Shown: positions 1 to 5,736, counted from the first letter of the stretch. The stretch: DNA of 7,882 bases from JAWLCQ01 sp041687095 (GCA_041687095.1 JAWLCQ010000207.1:1-7882), one strand, 5' to 3'. The notes: generated by a model from the sequence alone, not told the origin. Made by a program: numbers and translations.

Positions 1-2
1 GA

Positions 3-28
3 CGTTGGGGGTCAGGAGACCCCCAACG
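3..28. repeat. Perfect 11-bp hairpin repeat (GGGGGTCAGGAGACCCCC type)
   Basis: CGTTGGGGGTC at 3-13 pairs perfectly with GACCCCCAACG at 18-28 around the 4-nt loop AGGA. There is no T-tract, so it is not a standard intrinsic terminator. Decayed relatives lie at 115-139 on the same strand and at the right window edge (7866-7882) on the other strand, sharing GGGGGTCTCCTG with the reverse complement. This makes it a dispersed palindromic repeat rather than a one-off. The family is not one I can name. Confidence 0.75.
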
Positions 29-41
29 CTCGCGCTTGGGG

Positions 42-97
42 CATCGCGTTCGCGGCATCGCGTTCGCGGCGTCGCGCTCGCGGCGTCGCTCGGGGGG
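42..97. repeat. 14-bp tandem repeat, about four units
   Basis: Units of 14 bp run 42-55, 56-69, 70-83 and 84-97. The first two are identical (CATCGCGTTCGCGG), the third differs at two positions (CGTCGCGCTCGCGG), and the fourth keeps only its first half before a G-run. Fourteen is not a multiple of three, so a protein repeat is unlikely. The decay from left to right suggests an ageing array. Confidence 0.75.
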
Positions 98-114
98 CGT
101 CGCAGGCGTGCGGG

Positions 115-139
115 CTGGGGGTCAGGAGGTACGCAACGC
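115..139. repeat. Degenerate copy of the 3-28 hairpin repeat
   Basis: This stretch shares TGGGGGTCAGGAG and the final CAACG with 3-28, but the middle of the right arm (ACCCC in the intact copy) has become GTACG, so the stem can no longer form fully. It reads as a diverged second copy of the same repeat in the same orientation. Confidence 0.5.
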
Positions 140-375
140 GGGCGCTGCGGCGGGTGGGGGGCTGGGGGTTTGGCGCTCGCCACGCGGGCGCGCACGGAGT
201 ACGATGTCGCCCGCATTGCCCCGGACGGCGTCCGGCGGTCGACGGAGTGAGGATTCAGGAAACCTCCCGAGCCCCACATTGGCGCACGGGGCGTCTAGAA
301 TTGGGTACGCACAGGACGTGCGGGAACCCATTGGAATACGTGCGACGTGGCCGGGCGGTGCTGCGACCGGGGTCC

Positions 376-408
376 GGTCCGCACGGCGGAGAGACATCGT
401 GGCGGACC
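376..408 (+). promoter_or_regulatory. Possible hairpin in the leader of the FKBP gene
   Basis: GGTCCG-CAC at 376-384 pairs with GTG-CGGACC at 399-408, nine pairs with one bulged G at 402 and a 14-nt loop. It lies about 50 nt before the ribosome binding site. In DNA this GC-rich such stems arise easily, so a regulatory role is only a possibility. Confidence 0.25.
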
Positions 409-475
409 GAAGGGGACGGCGGACTTCCGGCGCTCCTGCGCCGGCCGCCCCAGCATCCAGGAAAGGATAGACATC

Positions 476-904
476 ATGCCACAGGCGAAACCGGGCGACC
501 GGGTGAAAGTGCACTACACAGGCAAACTTCAGGACGGAACCGTGTTCGACACCTCCGTGGGCCGCGAGCCGCTGCAGTTCTCCCTCGGGTCGGGGCAGAT
601 CATCCCCGGGTTCGAGGAGGCGGTGATCGGCATGGACGAGGGGGAGACCAAGACGACCGAGGTGCCCCCGGAGAAGGCGTACGGCCCGCACCGGGACGAC
701 CTGGTCCAGGAGGTTCCCAAGGAGCAGTTGCCCCAGGGCTTCGATCCCGAGGTGGGCCAGCAGCTCCAGGCCCGCTCCGCCGATGGGCAGGTCATCCCCG
801 TCTGGATCACCGACGTCCAGGATGAGACCGTCATCCTCGATGCCAACCACCCCCTCGCGGGCAAGGAACTGCTGTTCGACATCGAACTCGTCGAGGTCCA
901 GTAG
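476..904 (+). CDS. FKBP-type peptidyl-prolyl cis-trans isomerase, SlyD-like
   Basis: A 142-aa cytoplasmic protein expected to catalyse cis-trans isomerisation of Xaa-Pro bonds and to act as a folding helper. The N-terminal FKBP half carries VHYTGKLQDGTVFDTS (residues 12-27; Y14, F24 and D25 belong to the usual active-site pocket) and GSGQIIPGFEEAVIGM (38-53). Residues about 70-122 match the insert-in-flap (chaperone) domain of SlyD-type FKBPs. The end, DANHPLAGKELLFDIELVEV (122-141), is the hallmark closing motif of that subfamily. The His/Cys-rich metal-binding tail of E. coli SlyD is absent, so I do not assign slyD or a nickel role. The start at 476 is chosen because AGGAAAGGA (459-467) lies 8 nt before it; upstream in-frame starts would add sequence foreign to the family. 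It has no signal peptide. The next gene is 210 bp away behind a large palindrome, so it is probably transcribed alone. Confidence 0.95.
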   Translation: MPQAKPGDRVKVHYTGKLQDGTVFDTSVGREPLQFSLGSGQIIPGFEEAVIGMDEGETKTTEVPPEKAYGPHRDDLVQEVPKEQLPQGFDPEVGQQLQARSADGQVIPVWITDVQDETVILDANHPLAGKELLFDIELVEVQ

Positions 905-949
905 CCTCCCCCTCGCGGGGCGAACGCATCCGCATGCCCTCGAAAACAG

Positions 950-1018
950 GCAGGGATGCAGGGGATGCACGGGATGAGAGGACTGCTCCTCCATCCCGTG
1001 CATCCCCTGCATCCCTGC
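950..1018. repeat. Large perfect palindrome (27-bp arms) between the FKBP and RACo genes
   Basis: The arms 950-976 and 992-1018 are exact reverse complements over 27 bp. The spacer 977-991 itself closes by five pairs (GAGGA 978-982 with TCCTC 987-991, loop CTGC), leaving one bulged base, so about 32 pairs can form. Each arm is built from a short tandem motif, CAGGGATG / CAGGGGATG / CACGGGATG. As RNA this would be very stable and could stop transcription or protect the 3' end of the FKBP message, but there is no T-tract for classical termination. Perfect arms suggest recent origin or active maintenance. It resembles dispersed palindromic intergenic repeats. Confidence 0.9.
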
Positions 1019-1035
1019 TCTGCTTCTCTCGCTCC

Positions 1036-1064
1036 TTGCACGCCCGCACCGCGGGCGTCATACT
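1036..1064 (+). promoter_or_regulatory. Possible sigma70-like promoter for the RACo-like gene
   Basis: TTGCAC (1036-1041) and CATACT (1059-1064) are separated by exactly 17 bp and would start transcription near 1071, giving a leader of about 45 nt before the chosen start codon. The match is modest (3 of 6 and 4 of 6 to the E. coli consensus), so spacing and position carry most of the argument. Confidence 0.35.
1040..1058. promoter_or_regulatory. Dyad in the promoter spacer, possible operator
   Basis: ACGCCCGC (1040-1047) and GCGGGCGT (1051-1058) form a perfect 8-bp inverted repeat around ACC. It fills the spacer between the proposed -35 and -10 boxes. A dyad in that place could bind a repressor or a MerR-like activator; alternatively it is a plain RNA hairpin. 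No regulator gene lies in the window. Confidence 0.3.
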
Positions 1065-1101
1065 GCCGGAATCCACCCCTGCCCCGGATGGATGCAGCCA
1101 T

Positions 1102-1105
1102 GGAG
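1102..1105 (+). promoter_or_regulatory. Ribosome binding site that decides the RACo-like start
   Basis: GGAG lies 9 nt before the ATG at 1115. In-frame ATGs at 1088 and 1100 have no comparable site, and the ATG at 1100 overlaps this GGAG. The ATG at 956 would place the palindrome inside the protein. A start at 1115 gives a protein beginning directly with the ferredoxin fold. Confidence 0.6.
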
Positions 1106-1114
1106 CGATGTGCA

Positions 1115-2974
1115 ATGCCCAATGACGTCCAGGTCCGCGTCACCTTCCAGCCCAACGGCCGCTCGGTGTATGTCCTGCCCGGGACCAAGATCCTCGAGGC
1201 CGCCGCCCGCGCCGGGCTCACCCTCGACACCCCCTGCGGGGGGCAGGGCACGTGCGGCAAGTGCCGCGTGCAGTTCACCGCCGGCGCCTGCCCGCCGCGC
1301 GACACCGAGACGCGGACCTTCACGCCCGAGCAGATCGACCAGGGCTGGCGCCTCGCCTGCCAGACGTGCATCTGCCACGAGGCCGTCGTCCACGTGCCCG
1401 AGTCCTCCCTCTTCGCCTCCCAGCACCAGATCCTCACCGAGGCCCAGACCGACCAGGCCGCCGACGTCCTGCCCGCCATCCACAAGCACTACGTCGAACT
1501 CCCCGACCCCACCCTCGCCTCCGACGCCGCCGACCTCGAACGCCTCGCCGAGCACCTCCACTCCCCCCTCCGCACCGACCTGTCCCTCCTCCGCGAGCTG
1601 CCCGGGCTGCTGCGCGAGGGCGGGTTCAAAGGCACGGCCGTCCTGGGCGACCATCAGCTCGTGGACTTCGAGCTGGGCGACACCTCCCGCGAGTGCTACG
1701 GGGTGGCGTTCGACATCGGGACGACGACGCTGGTGGGCTCGCTGCTGGACCTCACCGACGGGCGGGAGCTGGCGATCACCTCGCGGATGAACCCGCAGGT
1801 GAGCTTCGGGGACGACGTGCTCTCCCGCATCCAGCACGCCAGCGAAAGCCCCCGCCGCCGCGACGAACTCCGCGCCGTCGTCCTCCAGGCCATCGGGGAG
1901 ATGATCGAGGAACTCTGCCGCTCCGCGAGCGTCCACCGCAACCGCATCTACGAGGTCGCCCTGGCGGGGAACACGACGATGGAGCACCTGCTGTGCGGGC
2001 TGGACGTGACGCAGCTCGGGCAGGTCCCGTTCGTCCCCGTCTTCGCGCGGGGGCTGCTCTTTCCCGCCCGCGAGGTCGGACTCCCCATCGCCGACCGCGG
2101 GTCCGTCTACGTTTTCCCGGTCATCGGGGGGTTCGTGGGGGGCGACACGGTCGCGGGGATCCTCGCCACCCGCCTCGCGGAGTCCGACGGGCCCACGCTG
2201 ATGGTGGACATCGGGACCAACGGGGAGATCGTCCTGGCGCACGACAAGAAGCTCTGGGCCGCCTCCACCGCCGCCGGGCCCGCCTTCGAGGGCGCGCGGA
2301 TCTCCTGCGGGATGCGGGCCACCCACGGGGCCATCGAGAAGGTCGTCTCCAACGGGGAGGACCTGCACCTGAGCGTGATCGGCAACGCCGCCCCGGTGGG
2401 CATCTGCGGATCGGGCCTCATCGACCTCGTCGCCGAACTGCTCCGCGCGGGGGCGATGACGCCCGAGGGGCGGCTGCTGCCGCCCGACGAGCTGCCCGCC
2501 TCCGTCCCCCCCGCCATCGCGCGGCGGGCGGTGGGGCAGGGGGACGGGAACACGGAGTTCGTCCTGAGCGAGCAGTGCGGGACGGTGCGGGAGGCGCGGG
2601 TGACGATCACCCAGCGGGACCTCCGCGAGATGCAGCTCGCCACCGGGGCCATCCGCGCCGGGATCACCCTCCTGCTCAAGCAGGCGAACCTGCGGACGGG
2701 GGACCTGCAGCGGGTGCTCATCGCGGGCGGGTTCGGGAGCTTCATCCGCCGCTCCAACGCCCAGCGGATCGGGCTGCTGCCGACGGACATCCACCGCGAC
2801 CGCATCCACTACGTGGGCAACGCCTCGCTCAACGGGGCCCGCTGGGCCCTGGTCTCCACCCCCGCCCGCCTGCGCGGGGAGGACGCGGCGAGGCGGACCA
2901 CCCACGTCGAACTCTCCCAGGACATGGACTTCCAGATGGAATTCGCCGAGGCGATGATCTTCCCGGAGGCGTAA
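1115..2974 (+). CDS. RACo-like ATP-dependent corrinoid-activating ferredoxin (2Fe-2S plus ASKHA/DUF4445)
   Basis: A 619-aa cytoplasmic protein. Residues about 5-95 form a 2Fe-2S ferredoxin domain with ligands C41, C47 and C50 (C-x5-C-x2-C, TPCGGQGTCGKC) and C82 (LACQTC). A linker of about 100 residues follows. The C-terminal part is an actin-like ATPase: phosphate-1 motif FDIGTTT (D200), phosphate-2 motif VDIGTNGE (D365), GPAFEGARISCGM, and a late AGGFGSF loop (537-543). This order is that of RACo, which uses ATP to drive reduction of inactive Co(II) corrinoid proteins to Co(I) in methyl-transfer systems such as acetogenesis or demethylation. It has no C-terminal 4Fe-4S pair as in RamA. Length fits the RACo family. 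No corrinoid protein or methyltransferase is adjacent, so the client is unknown. It probably shares a message with the small gene 31 nt downstream. Confidence 0.9.
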   Translation: MPNDVQVRVTFQPNGRSVYVLPGTKILEAAARAGLTLDTPCGGQGTCGKCRVQFTAGACPPRDTETRTFTPEQIDQGWRLACQTCICHEAVVHVPESSLFASQHQILTEAQTDQAADVLPAIHKHYVELPDPTLASDAADLERLAEHLHSPLRTDLSLLRELPGLLREGGFKGTAVLGDHQLVDFELGDTSRECYGVAFDIGTTTLVGSLLDLTDGRELAITSRMNPQVSFGDDVLSRIQHASESPRRRDELRAVVLQAIGEMIEELCRSASVHRNRIYEVALAGNTTMEHLLCGLDVTQLGQVPFVPVFARGLLFPAREVGLPIADRGSVYVFPVIGGFVGGDTVAGILATRLAESDGPTLMVDIGTNGEIVLAHDKKLWAASTAAGPAFEGARISCGMRATHGAIEKVVSNGEDLHLSVIGNAAPVGICGSGLIDLVAELLRAGAMTPEGRLLPPDELPASVPPAIARRAVGQGDGNTEFVLSEQCGTVREARVTITQRDLREMQLATGAIRAGITLLLKQANLRTGDLQRVLIAGGFGSFIRRSNAQRIGLLPTDIHRDRIHYVGNASLNGARWALVSTPARLRGEDAARRTTHVELSQDMDFQMEFAEAMIFPEA

Positions 2975-3005
2975 CGTCCCGGCGAAAGCGAGGAAGGGTA
3001 GTTCC

Positions 3006-3179
3006 ATGGACTGTGTCGAGATGAAACGCGAGGCGCAGAAGCAACTCCTGGAGGAGTGGGAGCGAAGACGAGAGGAGTTTCCCTCCTTTGCCGAATTCCT
3101 TCATGCTGTATCCAATGAGTCTCCCTGGGTTCGCGAGTTCCGCGATCGCGTCTCCAAGGCTCATGCTCACGCCAAGTAG
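3006..3179 (+). CDS. Small 57-aa protein of unknown function
   Basis: A 57-codon frame (ATG at 3006, TAG at 3177-3179) starts 31 nt after the RACo-like stop. AGGAAGGG (2991-2998) sits 7 nt before the ATG, one of the best ribosome binding sites in the window. The product is charged and probably helical: KREAQKQLLEEWERRREEF (residues 7-25), a short hydrophobic stretch FAEFLHAV (28-35), then a basic end rich in K, H and A. It has no signal peptide, membrane segment or metal motif, and I do not recognise a family. About a third of the codons end in A or T (TGT, AAA, GTA, AGA, several GCT and CAT), against very few in the neighbours, which suggests a different history. It could be a small accessory protein or an acquired gene. 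The ribosome binding site and length make chance possible but less likely. Confidence 0.6.
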   Translation: MDCVEMKREAQKQLLEEWERRREEFPSFAEFLHAVSNESPWVREFRDRVSKAHAHAK

Positions 3180-3200
3180 TTGCTCGCCGTGAGCCGCTCC

Positions 3201-3215
3201 GGCGGGAGCCCCGCC
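3201..3215 (+). terminator. Weak stem-loop after the small gene
   Basis: GGCGGG (3201-3206) and CCCGCC (3210-3215) pair perfectly around AGC, 22 nt after the small gene's stop. No T-tract follows, so termination here is only possible; the position after a stop codon is the main argument. Confidence 0.25.
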
Positions 3216-3315
3216 ATCGATGGAGGGCCGTGCCCCCTCTGTTCCCACTCTCCCTGCTTGCCTCTGGACAGGATGAGTGCGCGAGATCAGAATCCCTCCT
3301 TCCGCAGCACACCCA

Positions 3316-3341
3316 GCGGTGCGCGAGGATTGCGCAACCGC
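3316..3341 (+). promoter_or_regulatory. Hairpin in the leader of the SGNH hydrolase gene
   Basis: GCGGTGCGC (3316-3324) pairs with GCGC-ACCGC (3332-3341) over nine pairs with one bulged A at 3336 and a 7-nt loop. It ends 17 nt before the ribosome binding site AGGAG (3359-3363). Its right arm overlaps the 8-bp palindrome TTGCGCAA (3330-3337). It may be a protein-binding site or an RNA structure. The rest of 3180-3371 shows no gene and no clear promoter. Confidence 0.25.
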
Positions 3342-3371
3342 TCGGACAGCCGTTGCACAGGAGAGTGAGAC

Positions 3372-4034
3372 ATGGGTTCTCTGGTCATCCCCGAACCGCA
3401 GGACAAGCAGTGGTTCCCGAAGAGCGAGTGGCTCAAGCGGCACGAGGCGTACGTGCAGCGGGCTCGGGAGCTGCAGCATGCCCGGGTGGTGTTCCTGGGC
3501 GACTCGATCACCGAGGGCTGGGCCGGAGCGGGCCGGGCCGCCTGGGACCGCGACTTCGCCCCCCTGCCCGCCCTGAACCTGGGCATCAGCGGCGATGAGG
3601 TGCAGCACGTGCACTGGCGGGTGCGAAACGGGGAGATCGACGGGCTCGACCCCGCCGCCGTCGTGCTCCTCATCGGGACGAACAACATCGGCAATGTGGG
3701 GCATAAGGCCCCCGACGTCGCCCAGGGCGTCGAGGCGCTGCTGGGGGCGGTCCGCGAGCGGCTGCCCCGGGCGACCGTCCTGCTGCACGCCATCTTCCCC
3801 CGCGCTGCCAAGCCCGACGCCCCGCACCGCCTCGAAGTCGCCGACACCAACCGCCGCCTGCCCGCCCTGTGCGACGGGCAGAGCGTCCGCTTCCTCGACC
3901 TCACCGACCGCTTCGTCGAGAGCGACGGGACGATCTCCCCCGAGGTCATGCCCGACGCCCTGCACCTGTCGCCCCTGGCGTACGGCCGCTGGGCGGAGGC
4001 GATCGGCCCGGTGTTGCGGGAGATCGTGGGATAG
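3372..4034 (+). CDS. SGNH/GDSL-family hydrolase (PAF-acetylhydrolase-like esterase)
   Basis: A 220-aa protein with the four SGNH blocks in order. Block I is VVFLGDSITEGW with nucleophile S45. Block II is LNLGISGDEV with oxyanion residue G74. Block III is LLIGTNNIGN with N104. Block V is MPDALHLSPLAY with the D195-x2-H198 pair. The layout is closest to PAF-acetylhydrolase 1b-type GDSL enzymes, which cleave short acyl esters. In polysaccharide-degrading bacteria such proteins often remove acetyl groups from sugars; that use here is inferred from the GH1 gene downstream. No signal peptide is visible (it starts MGSLVIPEPQDKQ), so it is probably cytoplasmic. AGGAG at 3359-3363 lies 8 nt before the ATG. 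The 283-bp gap to the GH1 gene is mostly an inserted element; without it the gap would be about 79 bp. Substrate unknown. Confidence 0.93.
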   Translation: MGSLVIPEPQDKQWFPKSEWLKRHEAYVQRARELQHARVVFLGDSITEGWAGAGRAAWDRDFAPLPALNLGISGDEVQHVHWRVRNGEIDGLDPAAVVLLIGTNNIGNVGHKAPDVAQGVEALLGAVRERLPRATVLLHAIFPRAAKPDAPHRLEVADTNRRLPALCDGQSVRFLDLTDRFVESDGTISPEVMPDALHLSPLAYGRWAEAIGPVLREIVG

Positions 4035-4053
4035 AGGACGCTGACGGCGGTGC

Positions 4054-4068
4054 GCTGATCGCTGATAG
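4054..4068. repeat. Left part of GCTGATN heptamer array, including left 8-bp target duplication
   Basis: Two heptamers, GCTGATC (4054-4060) and GCTGATA (4061-4067), are followed by one G. The last eight bases, GCTGATAG (4061-4068), are repeated at 4265-4272 on the far side of the inserted element. They serve as its left direct repeat. Confidence 0.8.
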
Positions 4069-4107
4069 GTAGCCGTTCACGGGAGTGCGGGCGGGGAGCC
4101 CCGCACC

Positions 4108-4180
4108 GCCTCGAAAAAGGGGACAGGCACCTGCGCGGCAAGAAGCATGCCGCTGCGGAGCCAGTCCCCTTTTTCGAGGC
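4108..4180. repeat. Long palindrome inside MITE 1, possible two-way terminator
   Basis: The arms 4108-4124 and 4164-4180 are exact reverse complements over 17 bp with the core CGAAAAAGGGGAC. Inside them pairing continues imperfectly (AGGCACC against GGAGCCA), and GCGGCA/TGCCGC (4135-4140 with 4148-4153) closes around a 7-nt loop. The stem GGGGAC/GTCCCC followed by TTTTT could act as an intrinsic terminator in either direction. The AAAAAGGGGACAGGCAC signature resembles palindromic repeats I recall from many environmental bacterial genomes, some beside REP-associated transposases; that is memory, not a search. Confidence 0.8.
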
Positions 4181-4223
4181 TCCCTGCGCCTACCCCGCCT
4201 TCGGCTCCCGACGGACCCTTTTC

Positions 4224-4257
4224 TTCACGCCTTCGCTGCTGTTTGCGAAGGCGTGAA
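4224..4257. repeat. Subterminal hairpin at the right end of MITE 1
   Basis: TTCACGCCTTCGC (4224-4236) pairs perfectly over 13 bp with GCGAAGGCGTGAA (4245-4257) around an 8-nt loop. The right arm includes most of the terminal repeat, so the end motif TTCACG is present twice in opposite orientation at this end. It may be a transposase-binding feature or the trace of an earlier rearrangement. Confidence 0.75.
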
Positions 4258-4264
4258 CGGTTAC

Positions 4265-4299
4265 GCTGATAGCTGATTGCTGATCGCTGATCGCTGATA
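4265..4299. repeat. GCTGATN heptamer array (five units) before the GH1 gene
   Basis: Five exact-length units start at 4265, 4272, 4279, 4286 and 4293, with seventh base A, T, C, C, A. The first eight bases are the right target duplication of MITE 1. The array ends 7 nt before the ribosome binding site AAGGAG (4307-4312), so it probably lies in the 5' leader. Such heptamer arrays recall short tandemly repeated sequences known from cyanobacteria and, from memory, planctomycete intergenic regions. Confidence 0.9.
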
Positions 4300-4317
4300 G
4301 CTTTCCAAGGAGACTCC

Positions 4318-5718
4318 ATGGATTTTCCGACGAATTTCGCCTGGGGCGCCGCGACGGCCGCCTACCAGATCGAGGGCGCCGCGTACGAAGACGGCAAGGG
4401 CGAGTCGATCTGGGACGTGTTCAGCCACACGCCCGGGCGCGTGCTGCACGGGCACACCGGGGACGTCGCGTGCGACCACTACCACCGCTACGCTCAGGAC
4501 GTCCAGCTCATGCGGCAGATGGGCCTCCAGGCCTACCGCTTCAGCGTCTCCTGGCCGCGGGTCCTGCCCACCGGGACCGGGGCGGTGAACGAGAAGGGCC
4601 TGGCGTTCTACGACCGCCTGGTCGATACGCTGCTGGCCGCGGGGATCGAACCGTGGGTCACGCTCTTTCACTGGGACCTGCCCCAGGGCGTGCAGGAGCG
4701 GGGCGGGTGGCTCAACCGCGAGATCGTCGAGTGGTTCGCCGACTACACCGCCGTCGTCGCCGACCGCCTGGGCGACCGCGTGAAGCGCTGGATGACGCTC
4801 AACGAGCCCCAGTGCTTCATCTCGCTGTCGCTGGAGACGGGGTACATGGCCCCGGCGTGGAAGATGGGCCTGCGGGACTGCGCGACGGCCGGCCACCACG
4901 CGCTGCTCGCCCACGGGCGCTGCGCGCAGGTCCTCCGCGCCCGCTGCAAGGTTCCGCCCGTGATCGGCTGGGCGCCGGTGGGGTTCTGCAAGGCCCCCGC
5001 GACGGACAGTCCCGCGGACCTCGCCGCCGCCCGCACCGCCATGTGGGCCATGGGCGGGCGGACGCTGTGGAACACCGTCTGGTGGACCGATCCCGTCTTC
5101 CTCGGGCACTACCCCGAGGAGGGCCTGCGGCTGCTGGGCGACGACGCCCCCCGCGTCCGCGAGGGCGACATGGAGGCCATCCACCAGGTCCCCGACTTCT
5201 GCGGGGTCAACACCTACTGCGCCGACTACGTCCGCGCGGGCGACGACGGACAGCCCCTCCCCGTCCCCCTCAAGCCCGGGCACCCCGCGTCGCTCATGGG
5301 CGGCATCACGGGCGACGCGCTGTACTGGATCTCCCGCTTCGCCCACGAACGCTACGGCAAACCCATCGTCATCACCGAGAACGGGATGGCCGACACGCAC
5401 TGGGTCTCCACCGACGGGCACGTCCACGACCCCGACCGCATCGACCAGATCACCCGCTACCTCGCCGGTCTCGCCGCCGCCATCCGCGAGGGCGTGCCCG
5501 TCGAGGGCTACTTCCACTGGTCGCTGATGGACAATTTCGAGTGGTGCAAGGGGTACACCAACCGCTTCGGGCTCATCCACGTGGACTACGCCACGCTGAA
5601 GCGGACCCCCAAGGACTCCGCCGACTTCTACCGCCGCGTCATCGAGTCCCACGGGGCCATCCTCCCCGAGATGACGCCCGGGGAGGCGCGGAGCTTCGGG
5701 GGGAAGTCGATCGTGTAA
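4318..5718 (+). CDS. GH1 family beta-glucosidase
   Basis: A 466-aa retaining glycoside hydrolase predicted to release glucose or related sugars from beta-linked disaccharides and glycosides in the cytoplasm. The N-terminal GH1 signature is FAWGAATAAYQIEG (residues 7-20, with Q17 in the sugar subsite), followed by FSVSWPRVLPTGTG. H118 lies in FHWDLPQ. The acid/base is E163 in TLNEP and the nucleophile E354 in VITENG. The aglycone/glycone region YFHWSLMDNFEWCKGYTNRFGL (398-419) supplies W401, E408 and W409. Length is typical for a single (beta/alpha)8 barrel, all key residues are present, and no signal peptide is seen. AAGGAG (4307-4312) lies 5 nt before the ATG. Beta-glucosidase is the default activity; beta-galactosidase, beta-fucosidase or another GH1 activity cannot be excluded from sequence alone. 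Confidence 0.96.
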   Translation: MDFPTNFAWGAATAAYQIEGAAYEDGKGESIWDVFSHTPGRVLHGHTGDVACDHYHRYAQDVQLMRQMGLQAYRFSVSWPRVLPTGTGAVNEKGLAFYDRLVDTLLAAGIEPWVTLFHWDLPQGVQERGGWLNREIVEWFADYTAVVADRLGDRVKRWMTLNEPQCFISLSLETGYMAPAWKMGLRDCATAGHHALLAHGRCAQVLRARCKVPPVIGWAPVGFCKAPATDSPADLAAARTAMWAMGGRTLWNTVWWTDPVFLGHYPEEGLRLLGDDAPRVREGDMEAIHQVPDFCGVNTYCADYVRAGDDGQPLPVPLKPGHPASLMGGITGDALYWISRFAHERYGKPIVITENGMADTHWVSTDGHVHDPDRIDQITRYLAGLAAAIREGVPVEGYFHWSLMDNFEWCKGYTNRFGLIHVDYATLKRTPKDSADFYRRVIESHGAILPEMTPGEARSFGGKSIV

Positions 5719-5736
5719 CGCAAGAGGGGGCATTGC

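Larger units (their letters stand above)
1..475. other. Intergenic region upstream of the FKBP gene; no supported CDS
   Basis: I find no credible gene here. Open frames exist on both strands, but they are what very high GC gives by chance, run through repeats, and show no recognisable family. The left part (about 1-140) is made of repeats, listed separately. Position 221-235 can fold as a 6-bp stem (CCGGAC/GTCCGG) with a 3-nt loop, without a following T-tract. Position 302-330 can form an imperfect hairpin (TGGGT/ACCCA outer, CGCAC/GTGCG inner). The stretch 250-475 should carry the promoter and leader of the FKBP gene, but I cannot pick a convincing -35/-10 pair. Confidence 0.6.
4069..4264. 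mobile_element. 196-bp non-autonomous element with IS66-type ends (MITE 1)
   Basis: The left end GTAGCCGTTCACG (4069-4081) and right end CGTGAACGGTTAC (4252-4264) are inverted repeats, 12 of 13 matching. The direct repeat GCTGATAG flanks it at 4061-4068 and 4265-4272. Removing the element and one copy rejoins the surrounding heptamer array in exact register, which strongly supports a real insertion with an 8-bp duplication. The ends match those of the element at 5745-5891. GTAA-type termini and 8-bp duplications are known for the IS66 family, so a trans-acting IS66-type transposase is inferred; none is in the window. The interior has no gene but three hairpins: 4085-4106 (GTGCGGG/CCCGCAC), 4108-4180 and 4224-4257. 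It separates the SGNH and GH1 genes and may affect their co-transcription. Confidence 0.85.

Noticed and set aside
42..97. CRISPR array
   Set aside because: The repeats here and in the heptamer arrays are directly adjacent with no unique spacers, and no cas genes are present.
347..475. Upstream start for the FKBP protein
   Set aside because: The added residues are Arg/Gly-rich and unlike any FKBP. The ATG at 476 has a strong ribosome binding site and gives the normal family N-terminus.
956..1114. N-terminal extension of the RACo-like protein from the ATG at 956
   Set aside because: The extension would be encoded by one arm of the 27-bp palindrome and the promoter region, and it has no ribosome binding site. 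The ATG at 1115 has GGAG at 9 nt and begins at the ferredoxin fold.
1058..3007. Very long open frame on the minus strand opposite the RACo-like gene
   Set aside because: It mirrors a gene with clear conserved motifs, has a Gly/Asp/Val/Glu-biased product with no family features, and runs through the palindromic promoter region. Such antisense frames are expected at this GC content.
4069..4264. Riboswitch or other structured RNA before GH1
   Set aside because: The structure is better explained by an inserted element with terminal repeats and target duplication; no known riboswitch core was recognised.
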